Program-made: the position numbers and the translations under genes | Shown here: piece after piece, positions 44,693-53,617 of the stretch | Layout: every line of letters begins with the position of its first letter | How positions within the stretch are numbered: the first letter of the stretch is position 1 | The notes under the pieces: generated by a model | The model's input: the letters and a program-made list of their open reading frames with translations, nothing else | What the model was told of the DNA's origin: nothing | Databases searched by the model: none | From: Ruminiclostridium cellobioparum subsp. termitidis CT1112 | GTDB taxonomy: Bacteria > Bacillota > Clostridia > Acetivibrionales > DSM-1351 | Length of the DNA stretch: 64,000 bases | Assembly (NCBI RefSeq): GCF_000350485.1 | Contig: NZ_AORV01000043.1 | Span: 36,418-100,417, forward strand | Direction of reading: 5' to 3'

Positions 44693-45391
44693 CTATTTGC
44701 CTTTCAGGTACTCCTCGTACAAATCGGGCCTCTTTTTCCTGGTCCTCTCAAGGGATTGCTCCGCTCTCCACTTTTGTATGTTGGCATGATGCCCGGATAA
44801 CAGTATTTCGGGAACAGGTCTGCCCTCATATTCCGCCGGCCTTGTATATTGGGGATATTCAAGCAGGCCGTTGAAATGGGACTCGTCACTGAATGAGCCT
44901 TCACTGGACAGGACGCCGGGTATAAGCCTGCTTACACAGTCTATCAGCACCATGGCCGGCAGTTCTCCTCCTGTGAGCACATAATCGCCGATGGAAATTT
45001 CTTCATCCACCAGTTCTTCGATTATTCTTTCATCTATTCCCTCATAATGTCCGCACAAGAGTATCAAATGTTCTTCCTTTGACAGTTCGACAGCCATTTT
45101 CTGTGTCAGCACACGCCCCTGGGGACTCATGAATATGACCCTGGGCTTTGTGTCCAGCCCTTGTGTCACAGCCCTGAACGCATCGAACACCGGCTGGCAC
45201 ATCATGACCATTCCGCTGCCGCCGCCGAAAGGATAGTCATCGACCTTTCTATGCTTATCCTTTGTATAATCTCTTATATCAATGGCATTTACTTCAACCA
45301 GGCCTTTTTCCTGCGCTCTGCCTATGATGCTTTCCTTCATCACAAGTTCAAAGGTTTCTGGAAAAAGTGTAAGCACATCAAATTTCATCAA
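44693..45391 (-). CDS. trmD: tRNA (guanine-N1)-methyltransferase
   Basis: 232 residues, SPOUT-class enzyme that methylates G37 of tRNAs. Motifs: FDVLTLFPETF at the start, YPFGGGSGMVMMCQP, LLCGHYEGIDERI, and SIGDYVLTGGELPAM in the knot. Overlaps rimM by four bases. The usual next gene rplS (L19) is absent; the liv operon follows instead. Confidence 0.96.
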   Translation of the reverse strand: MMKFDVLTLFPETFELVMKESIIGRAQEKGLVEVNAIDIRDYTKDKHRKVDDYPFGGGSGMVMMCQPVFDAFRAVTQGLDTKPRVIFMSPQGRVLTQKMAVELSKEEHLILLCGHYEGIDERIIEELVDEEISIGDYVLTGGELPAMVLIDCVSRLIPGVLSSEGSFSDESHFNGLLEYPQYTRPAEYEGRPVPEILLSGHHANIQKWRAEQSLERTRKKRPDLYEEYLKGK

Positions 45392-45897
45392 TCCAACAGT
45401 CCTTTCGGCAGTATTACTGATATTTTACCTTCCTCCAGCAGCACTTCTCTTACAACGCTTTTCAGAGCGGGTATCAGTATTTCTTTTCCTTCCTCATCCC
45501 TTACAACATATACATCGTTACTTCCGGTCTGAATAACATCAGCCAGGATTCCCAGCATCACGCCATTTTCATCATATACTTTCATACCCAGTATATCTGT
45601 AATAAAGAAGGAATCTTTCGGCAGCTCGACGGCATCCGCCCTGTCAATCTTCATATACAGGCCCTTTAACTTCTCGGCCTCCTCCATGCTGTCAACATTT
45701 TGAAACTTCAGGATCACAAACTGTTTGAAAAACTTAACCCCTGAAATATCATATTTTTCGAGACTGCCGTTTTTATCTATATAAACCCATTTCAGTTTTC
45801 TGAATCTCTGAGGGTCATCGGTTAAGGCTGTTGCCTTAAGCTCTCCTTTAACTCCATGAGTATTTATCAAATGTCCGACTATTAAATATTCAATCAT
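45388..45897 (-). CDS. rimM: 16S rRNA processing protein RimM
   Basis: 169 residues. N-terminal VGHLINTHGVKGELKA and C-terminal PRC-barrel block GSNDVYVVRDEEGKEILIPA then VLLPKGLLD-type end. Helps 30S maturation by binding S19. Between khpA and trmD as in most Firmicutes. ATG 45897 follows GGAGG. Confidence 0.95.
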   Translation of the reverse strand: MIEYLIVGHLINTHGVKGELKATALTDDPQRFRKLKWVYIDKNGSLEKYDISGVKFFKQFVILKFQNVDSMEEAEKLKGLYMKIDRADAVELPKDSFFITDILGMKVYDENGVMLGILADVIQTGSNDVYVVRDEEGKEILIPALKSVVREVLLEEGKISVILPKGLLD

Positions 45898-45939
45898 AAT
45901 TCCTCCAAATTCAGCACGGCTGATAATGAATGCTTCCCA

Positions 45940-45975
45940 ACAAGAAAAAGGGCCTTCAGCCCCTTCTTTTTTTAT
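45940..45975. terminator. Hairpin with U-run between khpA and rimM
   Basis: Stem AAGGG-(CCTTCAG or complement)-CCCCTT flanked by AAGAAAAA on one side and CTTTTTTT on the other. The U-run is better on the plus strand, but the minus strand also ends in TTTTTCTT, so it may attenuate transcription into rimM. Confidence 0.45.
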
Positions 45976-46060
45976 GTTAAGGAAATTATCCCCCTGTTCA
46001 AATAATATAAACTTGTCATGCGTTGTATTGCTAAGATAAATAAAATTATTTCCTTAACAT
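45974..46060. repeat. Small inverted-repeat element in the rimM-khpA gap
   Basis: ATGTTAAGGAAAT at 45974-45986 is repeated inverted at 46048-46060 (ATTTCCTTAACAT), bounding 87 bases without coding potential. Size and ends fit a small MITE-like element, but no target duplication is obvious. A second perfect stem (14 bp, GAAGAACAAATTGC / GCAATTTGTTCTTC, 46120-46150) overlaps the khpA stop. Confidence 0.4.
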
Positions 46061-46148
46061 GGGGTTTGGAAAGGATTCCCTTCCCGGTTTAAAGGGGGAT
46101 TCACGGCAGTGCCACTGGCGAAGAACAAATTGCAAAGCAATTTGTTCT

Positions 46149-46379
46149 TCATTGTATGATATCCACAACTACTCTTCTATTGTCCTTGACCGCCGCAGCT
46201 TTAACAACTGTTCTGATAGCCTTGGCAATTCTGCCCTGTTTGCCGATCACCTTGCCCATATCATCCTTGGCAACTTTCAATTCAAGTATGATGGACTTTT
46301 CATTCTGGATTTCATTGACGAAAACTTCGTCAGGATAATCCACAAGGGCTTTTGCAATATTCTCAAGCAATAACTTCAT
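46149..46379 (-). CDS. khpA: KH-domain RNA-binding protein KhpA
   Basis: 76 residues, one KH domain: LLENIAKALVDYPDEV, the GKVIGKQGRIAKAIRTVVKA GxxG-containing core (VIGKQGRIAKAIRT), ending VVVDIIQ. RNA-binding partner of KhpB in Gram-positives, affecting cell elongation and small-RNA control. Lies in the rpsP-khpA-rimM-trmD order. Confidence 0.94.
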   Translation of the reverse strand: MKLLLENIAKALVDYPDEVFVNEIQNEKSIILELKVAKDDMGKVIGKQGRIAKAIRTVVKAAAVKDNRRVVVDIIQ

Positions 46380-46453
46380 AATAAACCTCCGTCACTTTCA
46401 AAGGTACTATTGGAGGTTAAGCAATAACCTCCATCATCGTCCCGATAACCGGA

Positions 46454-46699
46454 TTAACCGATTATGCCCTGCTTCTTAAGAAGTGACTTAACTGTATCAG
46501 TAGGCTGTGCGCCATTCTTTATCCACTTTTGAGCTTTTTCAGAATCAATATTAACCTGAACCGGCTCAACTACAGGATTGTAAGTACCTATTTCTTCAAT
46601 GAATCTACCGTCTCTAGGGTATCTTGAATCAGCAACCACTACTCTGTAAAATGGGTTCTTCTTAGCACCTATTCTCTTTAAACGTATCTTTACTGCCAT
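46454..46699 (-). CDS. rpsP: 30S ribosomal protein S16
   Basis: 81 residues, full length. [39 protein letters not shown] and the [17 protein letters not shown] end are typical. ATG 46699 follows AGGAGG. Downstream of ffh in the operon. Confidence 0.97.
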   Translation of the reverse strand: MAVKIRLKRIGAKKNPFYRVVVADSRYPRDGRFIEEIGTYNPVVEPVQVNIDSEKAQKWIKNGAQPTDTVKSLLKKQGIIG

Positions 46700-46783
46700 T
46701 TATTTTCACCTCCTTTAAAGGATTTAATCTCATTATTCAATTTATTCAATAAATCGTAACTTTACCGACTTATCACATATTTA

Positions 46784-48130
46784 TCAAAAAGGCATTTTAA
46801 ACTTTCCAAAACCGCCTTTTTTACCGCGTTTTCCCATGTCAGTCATCATCTTCATCAGCTTCTTCATTTCTTCGAACTGCTTTACAAGCTGATTAACCTC
46901 CTGAATGGTTGTACCGCTTCCTGCTGCAATCCTCTTTCTGCGGCTTCCGTTCAGTATGGACGGGTCATTTCTTTCCTTCTTTGTCATTGATTTGATAATA
47001 GCTTCTGTACGGGCCATTTTCTTTTCATCAACGTCAACATTCTTTAATGCCTTGGCATCAACTCCCGGCATCATTCCAAGTATATCGCCCAATGGCCCCA
47101 TCTTCTTCATCTGCTGCATCTGTTCGAGAAGGTCCTCCATTGTAAACTGCATGGTACGCATTTTCTTTTCAAGTTCAATTGCCTTTTTCTCATCATAGGC
47201 TTCCTGCGCCTTTTCAATAAGACTCAGTACATCTCCCATTCCAAGAATTCTGGAAGCCATTCTGTCAGGGAAGAAGGGTTCTATATCGCTGAGCTTTTCG
47301 CCCATACCTGCAAACTTTATAGGCTTGCCTGTAACAGCCTTAACCGAAAGCGCCGCTCCACCCCTGGTGTCGCCGTCAAGCTTTGTCAAAACCACGCCGT
47401 CTATTCCAAGCTTTTCGTTGAAGCTTTCGGATACATTTACAGCATCCTGACCCGTCATTGAGTCCACTACAAGTAATATCTCATGGGGAACTACCGATTT
47501 TTTTATATCCAGCAGTTCATCCATCAGTTTTTCATCAATGTGCAGCCGTCCGGCAGTATCCAGAATCACAAGGTCATACTGCTTCATATTTGCAAACTTG
47601 ACAGCTTCCTTTGCAATCTCAACAGGATTCTGATTATCTTCCAGCGCGAATACAGGTATATTTAACTGGCCGCCAACCACCTGGAGCTGTTTTATAGCAG
47701 CCGGCCTGTACACATCACATGCAACCAGCAGCGGATTTTTTCCCTGCTTTCTCAGCAAATTTGCCAGTTTTCCCGAAGTAGTAGTTTTACCCGAACCCTG
47801 GAGCCCGCACATCATAAATACTGTCGGCGGCTTTGGCGCAAACGTCACCTTGCTTTGCTCCCTGCCAAGGAGTTCGATGAGTTCCTCGTGCACAATCTTG
47901 ACAACCTGCTGACCCGGAGTGAGGCTTTCCAGTACCTCCGACCCCACGCATCTCTCTGAAACCTTGTTTATAAAATCCTTAACAACTTTAAAATTAACGT
48001 CGGCTTCGAGCAAAGCAAGTTTTATTTCCCTCATCATATCCTTTACATCTTTTTCGGATACTCTGCCCTGACCGCGGATTTTTTTAATTGTCTCTTGGAG
48101 CTTTCCTGATAAACCCTCAAAAACCGACAT
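46784..48130 (-). CDS. ffh: Signal recognition particle protein Ffh
   Basis: 448 residues. N domain, G domain with GLQGSGKTTTSGKLA, LDTAGRLHIDEKLM and TKLDGDTRGGAA, then the methionine-rich M domain from about residue 300 (MRTMQFTMEDLLEQMQQMKK) with a glycine/lysine tail. Targets membrane and secreted proteins with 4.5S RNA and FtsY. Follows ylxM, its usual partner. Confidence 0.97.
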   Translation of the reverse strand: MSVFEGLSGKLQETIKKIRGQGRVSEKDVKDMMREIKLALLEADVNFKVVKDFINKVSERCVGSEVLESLTPGQQVVKIVHEELIELLGREQSKVTFAPKPPTVFMMCGLQGSGKTTTSGKLANLLRKQGKNPLLVACDVYRPAAIKQLQVVGGQLNIPVFALEDNQNPVEIAKEAVKFANMKQYDLVILDTAGRLHIDEKLMDELLDIKKSVVPHEILLVVDSMTGQDAVNVSESFNEKLGIDGVVLTKLDGDTRGGAALSVKAVTGKPIKFAGMGEKLSDIEPFFPDRMASRILGMGDVLSLIEKAQEAYDEKKAIELEKKMRTMQFTMEDLLEQMQQMKKMGPLGDILGMMPGVDAKALKNVDVDEKKMARTEAIIKSMTKKERNDPSILNGSRRKRIAAGSGTTIQEVNQLVKQFEEMKKLMKMMTDMGKRGKKGGFGKFKMPF

Positions 48131-48195
48131 CCCAAAACCTCCAATTCAATCCGGGTTGATATTTCAAGCTTTCCAAAGCTCTTAAATATGTAACC

Positions 48196-48552
48196 CTATA
48201 TGCTGTTTACAAGCTCTGCAAGCTCACGCTTTGCGCGTTCCACAATTTCAGTATTGTGCCTGCTGAGCCCGCTTGTCTCAATGTTTTCAAATAAATTCCG
48301 GACCTCTTCGGCCTTCTGCTTCTGCTCTGAAAACTTGCTCAGCAGACCGAGCTTGTTTTCGTATTCATTCAATAAGGCCCTGCCCCGCTTTTCATTGTCA
48401 TAGACACCCTGTCTGCTGATGTTCAGCTGTTCTGCTATCTCCGACAAAGTATAATCATTATTGTAATGAAGGTCCAGTATTTCGTACTGTCTTTCGGTCA
48501 GCAGCTGACCGTAAAAATCAAGCAGCAGAGAGATTTCATAAACTTTGTCCAT
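48196..48552 (-). CDS. ylxM: YlxM-family putative DNA/RNA-binding helix-turn-helix protein
   Basis: 118 residues from ATG 48552. Sigma-70 region 4-like helix-turn-helix (LTERQYEILDLHYNNDYTLS, then EIAEQLNISRQGVYDNEKR). YlxM is encoded before ffh across Firmicutes and modulates the signal recognition particle cycle. A start five codons earlier is possible, but this ATG fits the family. Confidence 0.92.
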   Translation of the reverse strand: MDKVYEISLLLDFYGQLLTERQYEILDLHYNNDYTLSEIAEQLNISRQGVYDNEKRGRALLNEYENKLGLLSKFSEQKQKAEEVRNLFENIETSGLSRHNTEIVERAKRELAELVNSI

Positions 48553-48666
48553 AAATGCTCCCCCCAAGAAAATGCGTTATTTGTACAATAAATTTTCTTG
48601 TTGCTTTGTAAGCAGTAATGCTTAAGTCAATTACTATCCAAAAGCTTTCAACCGTAATTGACTTTG

Positions 48667-48736
48667 GTAAAGTATTTTTACTTTACTAAAATAGTTTAAT
48701 GCACATGCTTTGCTTTGTCAAGTATTTTTACTTTAC
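48667..48736 (-). promoter_or_regulatory. ylxM-ffh promoter with two 20-bp palindromic operators
   Basis: Promoter: TTGACA (48716-48721), 17 bases, TAAACT (48693-48698), minus strand. Operator 1, GTAAAGTATTTTTACTTTAC (48667-48686), is a perfect 8-4-8 palindrome just past the -10. Operator 2 (48717-48736) differs by one base and overlaps the -35. They are 50 bases apart, close to five helical turns, as for a looping or cooperative repressor. The leader also forms a 10-bp stem AGTCAATTAC / GTAATTGACT (48626-48663). The regulator is unidentified. Confidence 0.75.
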
Positions 48737-48785
48737 ACTCAAAATAATTTTTATTATTATTTAACTGCTTATAATCAAAGTTTAA

Positions 48786-49553
48786 TTACTTCACTCTGTT
48801 TCTGACATATATATGCTTGATTTTTGAATTGTTGGTATCACGCTCTTCTATTTCAAACTCCTTCAGCTTCTTTATGAGATGAGTGAGCTTGTAAAAACCG
48901 AAATTTCTCGGGTCAAAATCCGGCTGTTTCTTGATTATCAAATTGCCCACATCACCGAGGAAGGCCCAGCCGTTCTCATCTTCAACATCATGGATTGAAA
49001 CCGAGATCAGGTTTATAATATCCTTGCCGATGGAAACAGCGTTGGACCTGGGTTCCTTTCCGGGAGTCTCATCTTTCTTCACACCGCTTTCAAAGTTGTT
49101 GTCGGTCTGCGAGGCACCGCTTATTATTTCAATATAAGTAAACTTGTCACAGGCTGAAATAAAAGGACTGGGAGTTTTTCTCTCACCTATTCCGAATACT
49201 TTTTTACCTGATTCTCTCAGTCTTGTCACAAGACGGGTGAAATCGCTGTCGCTTGATATTATACAGAACCCTTCAACCTGGCCGGAATACAGCACATCCA
49301 TCGCATCGATTATCATTGCGGAATCCGATGAATTTTTCCCCGAAGTGTAACTGTATTGCTGTATGGGGGTGATTGCATTTTCCAGAAGTACATTTTTCCA
49401 GCCTGAAATTGTCGGCTTTGTCCAGTCAGCATATATCCTTTTTATAGTAGGTGTCCCGAATTTGGCTATTTCCTCCATCACACCCTTAATATTGCTGTAA
49501 GGTACATTTTCGGCGTCAATAAGTACCGCAAGCCTCATTTCACTTGAATTCAT
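48786..49553 (-). CDS. NYN-domain / OST-HTH (LOTUS) protein
   Basis: 255 residues. The N-terminal NYN (PIN-like) fold has its acidic residues in AVLIDAENVPYSNIKG, SDSAMIIDAMDVLYSG and IISSDSDFTRLVTRLRESGK; the C-terminal OST-HTH/LOTUS domain covers about residues 175-255 (GWAFLGDVGNLIIKKQPDFD). LabA-like and NYN-LOTUS proteins are thought to be RNases or RNA binders; the physiological target in bacteria is unknown. A polar linker with KDETPGKEPRS joins the domains. It is alone, reading towards the ylxM promoter. Confidence 0.88.
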   Translation of the reverse strand: MNSSEMRLAVLIDAENVPYSNIKGVMEEIAKFGTPTIKRIYADWTKPTISGWKNVLLENAITPIQQYSYTSGKNSSDSAMIIDAMDVLYSGQVEGFCIISSDSDFTRLVTRLRESGKKVFGIGERKTPSPFISACDKFTYIEIISGASQTDNNFESGVKKDETPGKEPRSNAVSIGKDIINLISVSIHDVEDENGWAFLGDVGNLIIKKQPDFDPRNFGFYKLTHLIKKLKEFEIEERDTNNSKIKHIYVRNRVK

Positions 49554-50139
49554 TTTTATGATACGCTCCTCTCATTTTATCCTCAATTTTTGCCAAGGAA
49601 ACTTTCATGGAAAGTTTACGAGATAAATTTTAACTATTAATATACTAACATATTTTGCTTTGTATCCAAAATATTTCTTGACTTTTATTTTTTAAAGTTT
49701 AAAAGCTTCTGAAAGCCATGATTACCAGTCAAATAAATTATTGCAGTGAGATTGTGAATATGTTATCATAATATATTAGCTGGTATTCTTTAGAAACCGG
49801 ACTTTCATCATTCGGAAGCTGAAAACAGCATTGGTCTAACGACTTATATCCCTTGCGGAATGAGAACGGAGGTTGATTATGAATAAATTCAATTCCACGT
49901 CAGGTTAGTACACTTCTTACGTAAGCCTTCATTAAAATATCACATTCACATTAGAAACCATATTGATATTCTTAGCTTGTTCCCTTTGTACTACAATATA
50001 CATACAGAGCCTTCAACTCATGAATAATAAGTAATGAATTCAGCTGCTGCAGACACAAGTGGTCACAAGTGATATTGTTATGAATGCACGGCTTGCATGA
50101 TGAAACCTTTTATATTCCTGTCAATGAGGAGGTATTACT
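49554..50139. other. 586-base spacer with a possible 9-codon ORF
   Basis: AT-rich. A plus-strand TTGCAG-17-TATCAT promoter is possible near 49740-49770. GGAGG then ATG at 49879 opens a nine-codon frame MNKFNSTSG ending at TAG 49906-49908, a possible leader peptide for the downstream transporter. Otherwise nothing recognisable. Confidence 0.3.
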
Positions 50140-51777
50140 TTGAATAATAACGAAGAAAGAAAATTTTTAGGTGTTGAACAGTTATCTCTCAGGAGTCTTG
50201 TTATCGGATCGATTGGCTCATGTGTTATCACGGCAAGTTCCATGTATGTTGCACTCAGAATGAGCGCCCTTCCCTGGCCCACTATTTTTGTTGCCGTACT
50301 CTCCATGGCCCTTTTAAAATTATTTGGAAAAACAACAAACAACGAAATCAATATCACCCAGACAGCAATGTCAGCCGGTGCCATGGTGGCCGGAGGCCTG
50401 GCCTTTACACTCCCCGGCCTATGGATACTGGGCATATGGAAGGGTTCCGAAAATTTTTCGGGCAATTATGTCAGGGTTCTTTTAATCGCCGCAGCAGGTA
50501 TGCTTCTTGGAAGTGTAACCTCATATATTTTGAGATACAGATTTATTGTTAAAAATGCGCTGCCCTATCCCATCGGCCAGGCTGCGGCCGAAACCATCAA
50601 GGCCGGTGACGAGGGCGGAAAGAAATCCGTTGTATTATTCGGGACCATGGCTGCCTCCACTCTGTACACCTTTCTCAGAGACCAGCTCAGAATAGTACCC
50701 GACGCTTTTATGTTCAAGAACTCCATAGGGATTTGGAACTCACCCATGGCAATAGGTATGGGATATATTCTGGGAACTCTCTATACGGGAGTCTGGTTCC
50801 TTGGTGCGTTGATTTCAAACGCCTTTCTTGTTCCTTTCGGACCAAAGCTGGGGCTTTTTGCCGATGCTGCGGCCGCAACGGCCTTCGCAACAGCAGCTGG
50901 AATAGGACTGCTTGTGGGAACAGGTCTTGGAGTAATAATCGGGATTTTGATCTCAGGAATCAAAAAACTGCTTTCGCCAAAAAAAGATAATTATTCGGAA
51001 GCCGCCTTAGGCAAAAAGAAGTTTTTTGATTACAGCAGGATTTTGATTTTTTCGGCCACCGCACTGGCTTTCATACTGTCAGTGGCATGCGGTTTATCGG
51101 TAATCCCTTCGGTATTGCTGATCATAGGTGTATTTATTGTTTCGATAATGGCCGCTACAATAACAGGCCAAACTGGCATCAACCCCATGGAGATATTCGG
51201 AATTATAGTCCTGCTGGGAATCAGGATTTTTATAAATATCGACGCTGCCGACGCGCTGTTTGTGGCGGCTTGTGTTGCTGTGGCCAGCGGCTTTTCAGGA
51301 GATTTGTTCAATGATTACAAAGCCGGACAGGTACTGGGGACAAATCCCAAGGCCCAGCTGATTTCCCAGATAGTAGGCGGTGTGTTCGGAACTGTGGTGG
51401 CTTCCATTTCTTTATTCGCCATTATAAACCAGTTCGGTGAGGTAGGTACGGGAACAGCCCTCCCAGCAGGCCAGGCCGTTGGAGTATCGGCCATGATAAA
51501 TGGCATTGGAAGTCCTGTTGTATTTGGTATCGCGGCAGCAATAGGTGCGGCTCTGTATCTCCTGGGTCTGCCGACTGCCACACTGGGAATCGGGCTGTTT
51601 CTCCCCTTTACCATCTCTGCCGCAGTTTTTCTTGGCGGAATAATCCGCTTTATAAGCGACAGGCTCAGCGGTAAAAAATCGGATGAAACAGGCAATGTTG
51701 CCGCATCGGGCTTACTTGGAGGAGAAGGTATTACAGGAGTTGTAATAGCACTTGCAAGAATGTTTACAGTTTCATAA
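50140..51777 (+). CDS. OPT-family oligopeptide/metal-chelate transporter
   Basis: 545 residues, about 14-16 membrane segments, a proton-coupled OPT/YSL family transporter. Typical: GSCVITASSMYVALRMSALPWPT region, GGLAFTLPGLWI, YPIGQAAAETIKAGDEGGK and DLFNDYKAGQVLGTNPKAQL, a family hallmark. Start TTG at 50140 with AGGAGG seven bases upstream. The pantothenate kinase gene follows 57 bases later in the same direction. Confidence 0.9.
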   Translation: MNNNEERKFLGVEQLSLRSLVIGSIGSCVITASSMYVALRMSALPWPTIFVAVLSMALLKLFGKTTNNEINITQTAMSAGAMVAGGLAFTLPGLWILGIWKGSENFSGNYVRVLLIAAAGMLLGSVTSYILRYRFIVKNALPYPIGQAAAETIKAGDEGGKKSVVLFGTMAASTLYTFLRDQLRIVPDAFMFKNSIGIWNSPMAIGMGYILGTLYTGVWFLGALISNAFLVPFGPKLGLFADAAAATAFATAAGIGLLVGTGLGVIIGILISGIKKLLSPKKDNYSEAALGKKKFFDYSRILIFSATALAFILSVACGLSVIPSVLLIIGVFIVSIMAATITGQTGINPMEIFGIIVLLGIRIFINIDAADALFVAACVAVASGFSGDLFNDYKAGQVLGTNPKAQLISQIVGGVFGTVVASISLFAIINQFGEVGTGTALPAGQAVGVSAMINGIGSPVVFGIAAAIGAALYLLGLPTATLGIGLFLPFTISAAVFLGGIIRFISDRLSGKKSDETGNVAASGLLGGEGITGVVIALARMFTVS

Positions 51778-51834
51778 TGATACAAGTTTATTTTTAGGAA
51801 TTTTTGAATATTATTAATTATAAGGAGTGGTTCT

Positions 51835-52677
51835 GTGGGTAAAGTTATTGGAATAGATATAGGCGGCAGCACAACAAAAATAGTAGGCTTTGACGGAAAG
51901 ACCATGATAGCTCCGCTACTGGTCCGTGCAAATGATCCTATAGCGTCTGTTTACGGCGCATTCGGAAAATTTCTGACTGCTCATTCATTAAAAATTGAGG
52001 ATATAGAAAGAATCATGATCACAGGGGTGGGGTCTTCGTTTATAAACAACAGGTTGTTCGGAATTCCCACCGGAAAAGTCGACGAGTTTATGGCAATAGG
52101 TATGGGGGGACTTTTCCTCAGTGATCTGAACAAGGCCATCATTGTCAGCATGGGGACCGGTACGGCGCTTGTCAAAGCTGAAAACAACACGGCTGTCCAT
52201 CTGGGTGGTACAGGAGTCGGCGGCGGAACCCTCCTGGGCCTTTCAAACAGGATGCTCAACGTCCGTCACTTCGACGAACTGATCGAAGCCGCCAACGGCG
52301 GTGACCTCTCACATGTGGACCTGACCATCGGCGATATCTCCAAAGAAGTTATGGAAACACTGCCTAACGAAACCACTGCCTCAAACTTCGGAAAAATCAG
52401 TGATCTGGTTACAAAATCAGACCTGGCCATGGGAATAATAAATCTGGTTTTCCAGACCATTGGCATGATTGCAGTATTCAACACAAGAATAGATAAAATA
52501 AAAGATGTGGTGCTGACAGGAAACCTTACCAACGTTCCCCAGTCAGAGTACATTTTCACACAGCTCAGCAAGCTGTATGATGTGAATTTCCAGACCCCTC
52601 CCAATGCGGAATATGCCACAGCGGTAGGTGCTGCCATATGTTTCAGGCAAAATGTAGCCTTCCGGGAGGTTCAATAA
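51835..52677 (+). CDS. coaW: Type II pantothenate kinase
   Basis: 280 residues of the actin-like ATPase fold: IGIDIGGSTTKIVGF phosphate loop, MITGVGSSFINNRLFG, VSMGTGTALVKAE and LGGTGVGGGTLLGLS, with the VLTGNLTN adenosine block. It phosphorylates pantothenate, the first step to coenzyme A. Starts at GTG 51835 with AAGGAG upstream. Pairing with the OPT transporter is seen in other Firmicutes and may be linked to import of a precursor (inference). Confidence 0.88.
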   Translation: MGKVIGIDIGGSTTKIVGFDGKTMIAPLLVRANDPIASVYGAFGKFLTAHSLKIEDIERIMITGVGSSFINNRLFGIPTGKVDEFMAIGMGGLFLSDLNKAIIVSMGTGTALVKAENNTAVHLGGTGVGGGTLLGLSNRMLNVRHFDELIEAANGGDLSHVDLTIGDISKEVMETLPNETTASNFGKISDLVTKSDLAMGIINLVFQTIGMIAVFNTRIDKIKDVVLTGNLTNVPQSEYIFTQLSKLYDVNFQTPPNAEYATAVGAAICFRQNVAFREVQ

Positions 52678-52792
52678 AAATTTGTTTGCCAAATGTTATA
52701 TCTATCATTTAGTACCATAATTTGTTGAATATATGAATATTTTGTAATATAATGTTGTATGTTTATTAATTATGAAAGAAGGTACATAAATA

Positions 52793-53476
52793 ATGGGAAG
52801 CAGGTATATTAACGACGTTGCTCTTAACATGGCTCCGGAAGATGTTGAGAGTGCAATACAGCAGTATTTGAGAGGCAAGGACTTTAAATTGGTTTTTGAA
52901 AAGGGAGAACAATATTACAAAACCGGAGGAGTCATGTTACCGCTTCAAGGTTTCAAGTATGGCTATCAAAACGGTATCCTGCATTTGGAAGCCTGGGTCG
53001 GCAAAATCGGAAAGGAAATGAACATAGGTGATGGAAAGTTTCTTGGGGCGGCAGCAAAAATACCATATTATAATAGTATTTTAGCCTTACTGGAGACTTT
53101 GGAAAGGGCAAAATCAGCATACCATCAGCAAACAGATGGACAAGTACAAACACCTGTACAAGGACAGGCAGGTATGCAGGTACAAGCTCCCCCCGTGTAC
53201 GCACAACAATTCGAAGGCAACAACCAAGCCACTTCTGCCGTAGCCGATGAAGTTAATAAATCCAATGACAGAAATGCAAAAATTGCATTCTGGCTATCCA
53301 TTGCTTCTTTAATATTGGTATTTGGCTCCAAATTCAGTCTACTACTTAATTTAGCTTCCTATACACTGGCAATCAAATATGGTCTGAAATCACAAAAATC
53401 TGGACTTGCAATCGCCGCAATCGTTATAAACTCAATAGTTATTTTCATTACATTGTTAATTTTATTTATAGCATAA
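52793..53476 (+). CDS. Hypothetical membrane protein
   Basis: 227 residues, not recognised. Residues about 1-110 are a soluble, slightly acidic domain (GSRYINDVALNMAPEDVE; FEKGEQYYKTGGVMLPLQG). Residues 115-165 are a glutamine/valine/proline-rich low-complexity linker. Two hydrophobic segments at about 165-185 and 200-226 anchor it, leaving the N-terminus in the cytoplasm or outside. The C-terminal pair resembles the DUF4190-like membrane hairpin (GLAIAAIVINSIVI), weakly. GAAAGAAGG stands 8 bases before the ATG. Confidence 0.6.
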   Translation: MGSRYINDVALNMAPEDVESAIQQYLRGKDFKLVFEKGEQYYKTGGVMLPLQGFKYGYQNGILHLEAWVGKIGKEMNIGDGKFLGAAAKIPYYNSILALLETLERAKSAYHQQTDGQVQTPVQGQAGMQVQAPPVYAQQFEGNNQATSAVADEVNKSNDRNAKIAFWLSIASLILVFGSKFSLLLNLASYTLAIKYGLKSQKSGLAIAAIVINSIVIFITLLILFIA

Positions 53477-53617
53477 ACATTATTTACCGGCGCTGAATAC
53501 GCCTCAGCATCATAACCAAAATAAACACCCTTATAAGTACACGCCTGAGGAGCGGAAGCACAAGCATTCAGGTACACCGGTTCCAGGCATGTACTTATTG
53601 AGCGGTTCTTAACAAAC

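Noticed and set aside
46060..46120. Cobalamin riboswitch core (GCCACTGGCG after a G-rich stretch, plus strand)
   Set aside because: The order of B12-box elements is not complete, the strand opposes the operon, and no B12-related gene follows. Better explained as part of the inverted repeats.
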